Source: Microterricola pindariensis
Lineage (GTDB): Bacteria; Actinomycetota; Actinomycetes; Actinomycetales; Microbacteriaceae
Length of the DNA: 64,000 nt
Direction of reading: 5' to 3'
Assembly (NCBI RefSeq): GCF_002936985.1
Contig: NZ_MPZN01000008.1
Coordinates: forward strand, 17,938-81,937
The translations under genes and the position numbers were made by a program. The notes under the pieces are model-generated. The model did no database searches and was not told where the DNA came from. It saw only the letters and a list, made by a program, of their open reading frames with translations. Shown one piece after another: positions 34,541 to 41,208 of the stretch (its first letter is position 1; every line of letters begins with the position of its first letter).

Positions 34541-34765
34541 TTGAACATGTGGCGCGAGGTCTGGCCCCCATTTCGGATTGAGCTTGTCGAAGAGACGGCT
34601 CGATGTCTGACGAATCAGGGGGCGTCTGCCACTCGCGGGGTGCTCCCCCGCTGGGAGGCACTCACGAGCGAGGAACAACAGAACGCCTTCCATGCTGTCG
34701 CTCGTACCTTTCTCGCACAAGATGAGGCAATGCAGAACCTCATCAAGCGAGGACTCGCCCCGTGA
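34541..34765 (+). CDS. Hypothetical 74-aa protein upstream of the metallophosphoesterase
   Basis: TTG 34541 or ATG 34547 follows GGAGAAG. The protein (MNMWREVWPPFRIELVEETARCL...) is helical with no motif. It overlaps the next gene by GTGA, so the two are coupled. It lies directly after the frameshifted antitoxin-like gene, so it may be a remnant or partner of that module. The function is unknown. Confidence 0.55.
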   Translation: MNMWREVWPPFRIELVEETARCLTNQGASATRGVLPRWEALTSEEQQNAFHAVARTFLAQDEAMQNLIKRGLAP

Positions 34766-35673
34766 ACGATGAAGGTTCATCCGGCAAACGCTCGCCGTCC
34801 GATTTCACAACCGGCTCGAGGAAAGAGACGCATGTGGTCGTCGCCGGCGACTGGCACGGAAACTTCGACTGGATCGGTAAAGCCATCCCGTCAGTTGCCC
34901 GCGAGACCTCCGGCGTGCGAACGATCTTGCACGCCGGCGACTTTGGAATCTGGTCCGGCGCGCGAGGTCGCAATTTCCTCGACGCTGTCGACTTCTGGTG
35001 CGACAGGGCCGCGATCTCTCGCGTGCTTGTCACCCCAGGGAACCATGAGGACTGGAATTGGCTCGAGAGGGAGTTCAATGCGCGGCCGGGCAAGCCGGTA
35101 GAGCTGAGCAAGACAGTTGAGGTACTCCCCCGCGGCTACCGATTCGAGATTGGCAACCGGATGTTCGTATCATTCGGCGGTGCAGCCTCCGTCGACTTCG
35201 AGTTGCGAAAACCGGGCATCGACTGGTTCCCGAGTGAGTTGCCAACGGAACAGGACGTACTGCGTGCCATCAGCGGTGGTCCTGCAGATGTCCTGCTCAC
35301 GCATGAAACGATCGACGGGGGAACCCCGGCTTCCGAGGCCGTGCTTAGCAGCAACCCAATGAGTTGGAGTGCTGATGCGCTGCGCTACTCAGGTCGATCG
35401 CGCGAGCTCGTCACAAAGGTCTGGGCCGGTGTCGCCCCGAAGTTGCTTGCCCATGGGCATATGCACGCGGCTGACTGCACGACACTCGGCTCTGGGCAGC
35501 AGATCGTTTCGCTCGGCTGTGACGGCCAGTCCAAGAATCTCGCTCTACTCGAGCTTTCGACGCTGAACTGGCAATGGCTGAATGGTCCACCAAAGCCGCC
35601 ACGGGTTCGGCGCACAAGAGACTGGGAGACCCAGTTCATGACAAGACCAAAGATCGAGGAAACCGATGGCTGA
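34762..35673 (+). CDS. Calcineurin-like metallophosphoesterase
   Basis: This is a 303-aa protein starting at GTG 34762. All dimetal phosphoesterase blocks are present: GDWHGN, HAGDFGIW, TPGNHEDW, LLTHE and HGHMHA. The size suits a soluble enzyme; the substrate (nucleic acid, nucleotide or phosphoprotein) is not predictable. It begins a run of three tightly coupled genes ending in an MbcA/ParS-type protein. That pairing raises the possibility of a toxin-antitoxin or defence role, but it is inference. Confidence 0.85.
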   Translation: MNDEGSSGKRSPSDFTTGSRKETHVVVAGDWHGNFDWIGKAIPSVARETSGVRTILHAGDFGIWSGARGRNFLDAVDFWCDRAAISRVLVTPGNHEDWNWLEREFNARPGKPVELSKTVEVLPRGYRFEIGNRMFVSFGGAASVDFELRKPGIDWFPSELPTEQDVLRAISGGPADVLLTHETIDGGTPASEAVLSSNPMSWSADALRYSGRSRELVTKVWAGVAPKLLAHGHMHAADCTTLGSGQQIVSLGCDGQSKNLALLELSTLNWQWLNGPPKPPRVRRTRDWETQFMTRPKIEETDG

Positions 35674-35824
35674 ACCGGAAAAATCTGAGGTGATCGAGAC
35701 TTCAGCCGACCCGCAGGAAAGTCACCGCGAGATTGTTGCATACGGCGCAGCCAAAGCAGCAGAGAACGGCGAGTTCCTGCGCCGCGGCATCCTGATTCAA
35801 ACTTTTACGTTGGAGAGCGAGTAG
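35666..35824 (+). CDS. 52-aa acidic small protein
   Basis: ATG 35666 lies inside the end of the phosphoesterase gene (8-bp overlap), with GAGGAAACC as ribosome site. The stop TAG overlaps the next start (TAGTG). The product (MAEPEKSEVIETSADPQESH...) is polar and acidic with a short helical end. The double overlap strongly suggests that it is translated. The function is unknown; it could be a small antitoxin or adaptor. Confidence 0.6.
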   Translation: MAEPEKSEVIETSADPQESHREIVAYGAAKAAENGEFLRRGILIQTFTLESE

Positions 35825-36174
35825 TGACCGGCGACCGACTCGATGTCCGCGAGATCACGCGCCGCCTGAACGCAGCGCTCGGCGGCACTCTCGTCGCCAC
35901 TCTCGCCGGGTCGAAGGACAGCAAGATCACCCACAAGTGGGCGAAGGAAGGTGGCCCCGCGCCGCGCGCCGAGGCAGTCCGTCGACTGGCGTTCGCCTAC
36001 GAGCAGTTGCAGAAGGTCGTCGAGGCTGAGGGCGAGCATGTCGCACGCCTCTGGTTCATCGGCGCCAACCCCTGGCTCGACTACGACACACCTGTGAACG
36101 CGATCCGCGAAGGTCGTCTGGAAGAGGTCGCCCGCGCCGCGCAGGCGCTGGTCGACGACGCGTTCAGCGCTTGA
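35824..36174 (+). CDS. MbcA/ParS/Xre-type antitoxin-like protein
   Basis: This is a 116-aa protein with GTG start 35824 overlapping the previous stop. The N-terminal half looks like a degenerate HTH (LDVREITRRLNAALGGTLVATLAG...ITHKWAKEGG). The C-terminal half has the family signature GANPWLDYDTPVNAIREGRLEEVARAA. Such proteins neutralise RES-domain toxins, but no RES gene is seen here. It is therefore either an orphan or the partner of something non-canonical, such as the upstream phosphoesterase. Confidence 0.75.
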   Translation: MTGDRLDVREITRRLNAALGGTLVATLAGSKDSKITHKWAKEGGPAPRAEAVRRLAFAYEQLQKVVEAEGEHVARLWFIGANPWLDYDTPVNAIREGRLEEVARAAQALVDDAFSA

Positions 36175-36208
36175 CCATGAACCGAAGCAAACAGGTCATG
36201 CTGGACGC

Positions 36209-36439
36209 ATGAGCAAAGCTGAACGTCTCCCGGCCGCCGACATACACGTCGGTGATCTGGTCACCCTGCAGAACGGCACTGGGTACCGGGTGCGCGAGGT
36301 GACGCCCTCGGCGTTGGACAAGGTTATCCGACTCGGCGCTCTCGTCGAGGTGACTGTGCCAGGAGGTCCAGAGCTCGGCCGCCGCTTCACCATCGGAAAG
36401 CAGACCGGGACGATGGTGCTGGTCGAGCGCGCCAGCTAG
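36209..36439 (+). CDS. Hypothetical 76-aa protein
   Basis: ATG 36209 begins a compact beta-rich product (ADIHVGDLVTLQNGTGYRVREVTPSALD...), possibly an SH3-like barrel. There is no recognised family. It lies 34 bases after the antitoxin-like gene and may share its transcript. It ends exactly at a perfect DnaA box (TTATCCACA, 36440-36448). Confidence 0.55.
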   Translation: MSKAERLPAADIHVGDLVTLQNGTGYRVREVTPSALDKVIRLGALVEVTVPGGPELGRRFTIGKQTGTMVLVERAS

Positions 36440-36805
36440 TTATCCACAGTTCTTGCCGAATAATCCGCTAGCGGGCTCATTCGCCCACATTGACGGATGC
36501 CCTTCTCCTACAATTGAGGAGTCGGCATTCGCGCCTTGAGGGGGCCGGCGGGAGATGTTTACGCCAGTAGGTTCTCCCGGGCAAGATAAAAGCCCAGACT
36601 TCGCAGGTCTGGGCTCTTGCTCACCGAGTGGTGCGCGAGGGAAGTGGATTCCCCTGTAATAACTACTAGGAATCCTACGTGTGTTGGGTTGCAATTGCAA
36701 TCCAAAGGCACCCCCTTGGGGACGCCTCATTGGCTCACGCCTCTGGACATATCGAAGCAGCACCCTTCGGACCCGTGTCTGGCCACGTTCGAAGGAGTTC
36801 CACCG
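36440..36805. other. Intergenic region with DnaA box and hairpins
   Basis: It holds one TTATCCACA at 36440-36448, a weak CGGGAGA/TCTCCCG pairing near 36548-36579, the terminator at 36591-36615 and the leader of a 42-aa gene. No longer gene is supported. Confidence 0.5.
36591..36615 (-). terminator. Intrinsic terminator (minus-strand T tract)
   Basis: Arms AGCCCAGAC/GTCTGGGCT (9 bp, loop TTCGCAG) are followed on the minus strand by TTTTATCTTG. It would stop transcription arriving from the minus-strand gene at 37,234-37,572, or act in both directions. Confidence 0.7.
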
Positions 36806-36934
36806 ATGAACACAGGTAACTGTTCTCATTGTGGTGCCGCTTCGCGTAAGCGTTTCGTGATTGGGGTAGCTGTCAAGACAGCTGTCGTTGCAATCATGGC
36901 ATTCGCCCGCGAGTGGTTGACTGACCTCTTCTAG
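36806..36934 (+). CDS. 42-aa small protein with Cys pair and hydrophobic helix
   Basis: A perfect AAGGAG lies eight bases before ATG 36806. The product begins MNTGNCSHCGAASRKR (a C-x2-C zinc-ribbon-like start) and continues with a hydrophobic helix (VIGVAVKTAVVAIMAFA). The strong ribosome site and orderly composition support translation. It could be a small membrane toxin or regulator. No homologue is known to me. Confidence 0.5.
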   Translation: MNTGNCSHCGAASRKRFVIGVAVKTAVVAIMAFAREWLTDLF

Positions 36935-37233
36935 GCAGTCGGGGCTCGTCACTTTCGGGTGGCGGGCCCTCCCTCAACTCGGGCGCCGGTTATGACGGTG
37001 ACTCCCGCCATCCCGGCAAACGCTCGTCGAGCAACATCTGCCGCTCGCTGGTCATCCAGCTGCGGCCGCTCCGAGCAGCCTCGCGCTACGCCGTGACCCA
37101 AGGTCCCGGATGCTTGCTGCCCCGCGGAACTACCCCTGTGGCACCGAGCACGAACGCTGCATCGCTGAGGTAGCCCATCCACTTTGCCTCGTTCATCGCC
37201 ACGTCGCAAAACGTCCAACGCCTGATGGCCCGA

Positions 37234-37572
37234 TCAACACGCCTCGATCTCGGCACGAACGTTGTCGATCTGCTTCTCGAACGACGGCACCCACCGCGTC
37301 AGCGCCGGGAGGTCATCCCATCGCACCACCAGTGTGAATCCGGGCTTCTTCCGCTTCCCGATGGTCAGCACCTCGACCCGAACGAAATACGGAATCTCCA
37401 GCGTGTCAAAGTGCTCGCTGAGCTCGGGAATCCCGTTGCCCCACTCCGTTGACGCGCGCTCGTCTCGCCAGATGCAAAACTGGCCATCGGGTTCAAACCA
37501 CATGCCGCTCTTGAGGGTCAACGTGCCGACGATCTTTCGCTGCGCTGCGCGCTGCTCCGGGGTGAGGGCCAT
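37234..37572 (-). CDS. Hypothetical 112-aa protein
   Basis: ATG 37572 (MALTPEQRAAQRKIVGTL) is preferred over longer in-frame starts, which read through repeat-rich non-coding DNA. It is an alpha/beta protein with TPEQRAAQRK near the start and PYFVRVEVLTIGKRKKPGFTL later. No motif is recognised. It is the only minus-strand gene in the mobilization half of the island. Confidence 0.55.
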   Translation of the reverse strand: MALTPEQRAAQRKIVGTLTLKSGMWFEPDGQFCIWRDERASTEWGNGIPELSEHFDTLEIPYFVRVEVLTIGKRKKPGFTLVVRWDDLPALTRWVPSFEKQIDNVRAEIEAC

Positions 37573-38238
37573 GGGCTCCACGCTAGGGGAAGTTCGCGCT
37601 CGCAGATGCCGTTGGCCAAGATCACGACGATCCAATCCCGATGGCGGGGCTTCTTCGTGCGGGTCTGGAGTGGGCGGCCAGTGACCACGATGTGACCACT
37701 CACTGGTCGCTACCCGCCCTGCATTCCCGTGGTGGCCGCGGAGTGGGCAAGCGCGGACCACGGTGTGGCCACGACGTGACTCCTACTGCCCTGGCAATCA
37801 GCGGGTGGGCCACTAAGTGACCACTGAGCGGCCAGGTTCTGGCCACGCTTCTGCTTCGCGGGCGACCGATGTGGTTGCGTAACGGCCGTTTTGGCAAGCT
37901 TCGACGGGTCGATTTGCATGCGCTTGACGATGAGCGTCGAGGTACGCGCACCGCCGGGCTCCACCCGAGTACGCTCATCGCCGTCGCGCGTGGCGCAGAT
38001 TCTGCCAACTTGTCGGCGGCAGAGTCTGCGCTGGTGCTCGCCGCGAGGGCGAGTACCTCAAGCCCGCAGGGCGCCCTTCAGGTGGGGTCGAGGGGAGGGC
38101 GAAGCTCTCCCCCGCAAGCTCATTTGAGGAACACGAGCGCCAGCGATGTATGACGAAAATGTTGCTTGCGTGATGATGGTAACCATAGAGTAGTTGGTAG
38201 TAATTTTGTAGCAAACGACAAGGGGGGGATGCGGAGAA
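37573..38238. other. Non-coding region upstream of the mob genes, candidate oriT
   Basis: About 665 bases without a supported gene. It contains the GTGACCAC repeat and hairpin cluster (37681-37844), a small palindrome ATGGTAACCAT at about 38177-38187 and a lower-GC stretch at 38150-38220. It ends with AAGGGGGG before the first mob-region gene. Position immediately upstream of MobC and the relaxase is where an origin of transfer is expected. Confidence 0.5.
37681..37844. repeat. Cluster of GTGACCAC repeats and hairpins
   Basis: GTGACCAC occurs at 37681, 37692 and 37817, with the variant GTGGCCAC at 37765. Interleaved inverted repeats are GACCA..TGGTC (37694-37708), CCGTGGT...ACCACGG (about 37728-37762) and GGCCAG-GTT-CTGGCC (37830-37844). 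Confidence 0.6.
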
Positions 38239-38514
38239 ATGACTACCACGACCATCACCTGCGGTACTCCGATTGGGAGTGCGCGGCTCACCGTGGGAAC
38301 CGACGAAGTCGGGGCGGAACTGGTGATGTCGCGTGCCACCGATCGGAGTACCGCACCGACGACGCTCGCCAGAGAGACGGAGCTTGGTGCCCCGCCGACG
38401 ACGCTCGCCAGAGCAACGGAGTTCGGTGGCGACATCGGAAGCATCTCGGGATGCTTCCGGAAGGCAGAGCTCGCACCGGTCCCGCTGCAACTGAAGTGGG
38501 CCAATCATGGCTAA
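38239..38514 (+). CDS. Hypothetical mob-region protein with a 13-aa tandem repeat
   Basis: This is a 91-aa product from ATG 38239, preceded by AAGGGGGG at a workable distance. Two near-identical units (APTTLARETELGA / PPTTLARATEFGG) come from a 39-bp direct repeat at 38356 and 38395. It overlaps the MobC start by 8 bases, suggesting coupling. Third-position GC is high, consistent with coding. The function is unknown; it might be an accessory relaxosome protein. Confidence 0.5.
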   Translation: MTTTTITCGTPIGSARLTVGTDEVGAELVMSRATDRSTAPTTLARETELGAPPTTLARATEFGGDIGSISGCFRKAELAPVPLQLKWANHG

Positions 38515-38917
38515 TCCGATTGCAGATACGCGGCGACCGAATCGCAGGCGCATTGTGAGTGTTCGCCTCAACGAAGGCGAGCTCGACCGCATTCTCCGTG
38601 CAGCGGCACGGGATGGCATAGCCCCTTCGGTGCTCATGCGGGCGGCGGCACTTGACGCGGTCAATGCCGCTCGTCCATCGCCGTCGATGGCAGCTGCGAT
38701 CGACGTAGCACCGCAGGCACCGGCTCGCGAGCTGGTCGAGCTTCGCACCTCAGTGAACCGCGTTGGCGGGAACGTGAACCAGCTGGCTCGGCTAGGCAAT
38801 CAAAGTCGGGCACTGGTCATCACTGCAGCCGACGACGAGGCAACCGTGACGGAGCTATTGTCAGATCTGCGAGCTCTGCTCGTGGAAGTGCGCACCCAAC
38901 TTGGCGGGTACCGCTGA
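38507..38917 (+). CDS. mobC: MobC-family relaxosome protein
   Basis: This is a 136-aa protein. The N-terminus RRIVSVRLNEGELDRILRAA is a ribbon-helix-helix-like DNA-binding start. The C-terminal MobC signature is ELVELRTSVNRVGGNVNQLARLGN. MobC melts or marks DNA at the transfer origin and helps the relaxase. Its stop overlaps the relaxase start (TGATG). Confidence 0.9.
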   Translation: MANPIADTRRPNRRRIVSVRLNEGELDRILRAAARDGIAPSVLMRAAALDAVNAARPSPSMAAAIDVAPQAPARELVELRTSVNRVGGNVNQLARLGNQSRALVITAADDEATVTELLSDLRALLVEVRTQLGGYR

Positions 38918-40290
38918 TGAGCATCGTTCATGTCAAGCGAATCGCCAAGACCCGTAGCGCCGTCGACTACGAGCTCTACGGAGCGAAGGGCAGCAAGAGG
39001 TTTCATACCCACAAGGCCAACGGCACCGATCGCGTCGCGGCGATGACGTGCGACCACCGATCTCCGGAGGAGTTCGTGGCGCGGGCCGAGGCGCTGACCG
39101 AGAAGTACGGTCGCAAGATCGAAGCACGCTCAATCATCCAGAGCTTTAAGAACACCGAGTTCGATCCGCGCGATCCCGAGCAAGTACGGCAGGTGAATGA
39201 GCTCGGCTACGAGTATGCAAAACGGCTGCACCCCAACTCGGACGTGCTCGTAATCACGCACATCGACGGCCATGGTGGGCATCCCCATAACCACATCAAG
39301 GTGATCAACCACGACGACGTGACCAACAAAGCACTGCAGGGAAACCACCTCCATTGGATGGTCGCGAAGGCCAACGATCAGTTGATGCGTGAGCACGAGC
39401 TCGAAGTGCTCGAGCGCAAGACCGTCGAGAAGGACGGCCGCAAAGTCACGTCGCGAGACCAAGGCTCATACTGGGAGCAGGATCGCGAGAGCAGCAACCT
39501 CTCTGAGTTCGACAAGCAACTCGGCGACAAGATCGAGGACGCCCTGGTCGACTCCCGGTCGGTCGACACCGCTCACTTCCGCGAGGTGCTCGCCGAGAAC
39601 GGCATCGAGCTTGTCGAAGAGGTCCACAGGATCACGGGCAGTGCAGACGGCGGAACGCCCGCGCACGAGTCGACCGGATGGACATACAAGGGTCTCGACG
39701 AGACCGGCCCGAAACGACGCACTCGTCGCCGCAAAGCTTCTTCGCTCTCAAGCGAGTTCACCCATAAGGGCGCGCACGAGGTTTTCAAGTACAACCAGCA
39801 GCGCTCACGACAACAGGCGCAGGTGGTTGTACTACCGACGACGATTACAGAGGAGACGGATCATGGGCGCACTTTCGAGAGTTCAGGAATTGCAAGCAGA
39901 GGAACAGGAGCAGCAGTCGAACTCGAAGCTGTTCGAGTTGTTGACGTCGATGCAATCGCAGCTGCAGACCGTTCAGGAACAACAGAGCGTGATCGTGGGC
40001 ACGGTCTCGGACCTAGTGACGGCGCAGAACTTGAGCACGCAGGTGATCGAGCGGCTGTCGACCTCTCGGGAACCCGAGACAAGCTCCGCGGCGCAATCAA
40101 GCGAGATCGCGAAGCTGCAGAGCAGCGTCAGCGAGGTCGGCGAGACGGTGAAGCTGCTAAGCGAGGCAGTGACCGGAAGCACGACGGTGAAGCTGGCGGG
40201 CGGCGAGACGGTCAAGCAAACCGACCTCTCCGCTTTCGAGCTCAGTCGGAAGACAAACGATCGAGTGGAGGCCATGACATCGAGCGTTGA
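38917..40290 (+). CDS. mobA: Relaxase / mobilization nuclease
   Basis: This is a 457-aa protein. The metal-binding histidine motif is HIDGHGGHPHNH (about residues 115-126), typical of MobA/VirD2 (MOBP-like) relaxases. A likely catalytic Tyr lies among the first 21 residues (VDYELYG). The N-terminal ~230 residues form the relaxase domain. The C-terminal ~140 are Arg/Asp/Glu-rich (RDREAAEQRQRGRRDGEAAKR). The last 428 nt overlap, in another frame, the next gene. It nicks oriT and pilots DNA during conjugative transfer using helper secretion machinery. Confidence 0.92.
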   Translation: MSIVHVKRIAKTRSAVDYELYGAKGSKRFHTHKANGTDRVAAMTCDHRSPEEFVARAEALTEKYGRKIEARSIIQSFKNTEFDPRDPEQVRQVNELGYEYAKRLHPNSDVLVITHIDGHGGHPHNHIKVINHDDVTNKALQGNHLHWMVAKANDQLMREHELEVLERKTVEKDGRKVTSRDQGSYWEQDRESSNLSEFDKQLGDKIEDALVDSRSVDTAHFREVLAENGIELVEEVHRITGSADGGTPAHESTGWTYKGLDETGPKRRTRRRKASSLSSEFTHKGAHEVFKYNQQRSRQQAQVVVLPTTITEETDHGRTFESSGIASRGTGAAVELEAVRVVDVDAIAAADRSGTTERDRGHGLGPSDGAELEHAGDRAAVDLSGTRDKLRGAIKRDREAAEQRQRGRRDGEAAKRGSDRKHDGEAGGRRDGQANRPLRFRAQSEDKRSSGGHDIER

Positions 40291-40804
40291 TCAGCTTGCA
40301 GTGGCGGTGAAATCGAAGGCACGCGTCAGCGTCGACGCCGACAAGGTCGCAGCCGTCGTCGTAGGACAGGTTGCCGCGGCCAGCGAGAAGCGTGTGGCCG
40401 CCCTGTTCGACGCACAAGAGCAGCGCCTCGCTGCCCTGGGCGCCGAGCAGAGCACTCAGGTCGCTATGCGGCTTCAGGAGGCCATAGCGGTGCTTGCGAA
40501 GGCCGAAGCACGCATGGAGCGCCTACCTCGTGCCCTCAAGTGGCGGGGCGTTGGGAACGTCGCACTGGCCCTGCTGCCGTTCGCGTTGGTCGCGCTGGTG
40601 TTTGCGCAGCTGCTCGACATGGCCGGCGGCATCTTCGGTGTGGGGCCATTGTTCGGATGGGCCTGGGACAGCTTTGCCTCGGTACCCGAGTGGTGGCAGA
40701 AGCTCCTGATCGCCCTGACCACGCTCACCTTTGCAGGCGCTGCGATCTGGCTCGTCCTAAAGCTCGGCAAGGTGGTGGCAGAGGCCTACAAGGGCTGGCG
40801 TTAA
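39863..40804 (+). CDS. MobB-like coiled-coil membrane protein, overlapping the relaxase gene
   Basis: The protein is 313 aa from ATG 39863 (MGALSRVQELQAEEQEQQ), with GGAG upstream. The first ~230 residues are Gln/Ser/Glu-rich coiled coil. Two membrane helices follow (VALALLPFALVALVFAQLL and LLIALTTLTFAGAAIWLVL) and a short basic tail (KVVAEAYKGWR). The first 428 nt lie inside the relaxase gene in a different frame, an arrangement like mobA/mobB of IncQ-type plasmids. MobB there anchors the relaxosome to the coupling protein. A similar role here is inferred. Confidence 0.8.
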   Translation: MGALSRVQELQAEEQEQQSNSKLFELLTSMQSQLQTVQEQQSVIVGTVSDLVTAQNLSTQVIERLSTSREPETSSAAQSSEIAKLQSSVSEVGETVKLLSEAVTGSTTVKLAGGETVKQTDLSAFELSRKTNDRVEAMTSSVDQLAVAVKSKARVSVDADKVAAVVVGQVAAASEKRVAALFDAQEQRLAALGAEQSTQVAMRLQEAIAVLAKAEARMERLPRALKWRGVGNVALALLPFALVALVFAQLLDMAGGIFGVGPLFGWAWDSFASVPEWWQKLLIALTTLTFAGAAIWLVLKLGKVVAEAYKGWR

Positions 40805-41208
40805 TGCTCCGGTGCGGACGCCCCGAACGGACGCTCGCCGTCATGGACGGCCAAGTCGCACGCGTGGGGTCCCGGGTGATGGTGGAATCCGTGCTCGTGC
40901 TGGATCATTGTTCGCCTCGGCTGCGGCAAGTAAAGGACCTCGGGCCTGCGCCTATCGTTCCGCGTGCGTAGGCACGTGGGACGAGGATCTCACTGGGGTC
41001 ATTTGGTGGCGCAACGTCGTTGCGCCACCAAATGGCCCCACTCCTACTCAAGGGGAAAGCCGAGGGATTGTGGCTCTCTGCGAACGCATAACGCAGGGTG
41101 TCGCTTTGCAACCTGGTCCGCCTCAATGGGCCTCGCGCCTGGGGACGGAAACACGAAACCCCCGGCCAGGATGGCCAAGGGTTTAGTGCGGTGAACAGCG
41201 GAGAGTAG
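40805..41208. other. Intergenic region with a large hairpin
   Basis: About 400 bases between the mob operon and the SIR2 gene stop. Apart from the hairpin at 40995-41039 no gene or repeat is supported. Confidence 0.5.
40995..41039. repeat. 45-bp inverted repeat, left boundary of the SIR2 segment
   Basis: GGGGTCATTTGGTGGCGCAAC and its near-complement form an almost perfect 45-bp palindrome with a minimal loop and one mismatch. Its first 17 bases recur, inverted and identical, at 43230-43246. It can also act as a terminator for the mob operon. Confidence 0.75.

Noticed and set aside
36440..36448. Single perfect DnaA box inside the island as an origin
   Set aside because: Isolated; single 9-mers occur by chance and there is no second box nearby. 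The same holds for the one at 43211-43219.
38917..41208. Self-transmissible ICE rather than mobilizable element
   Set aside because: No VirB/VirD4-type genes are seen anywhere between the att sites.
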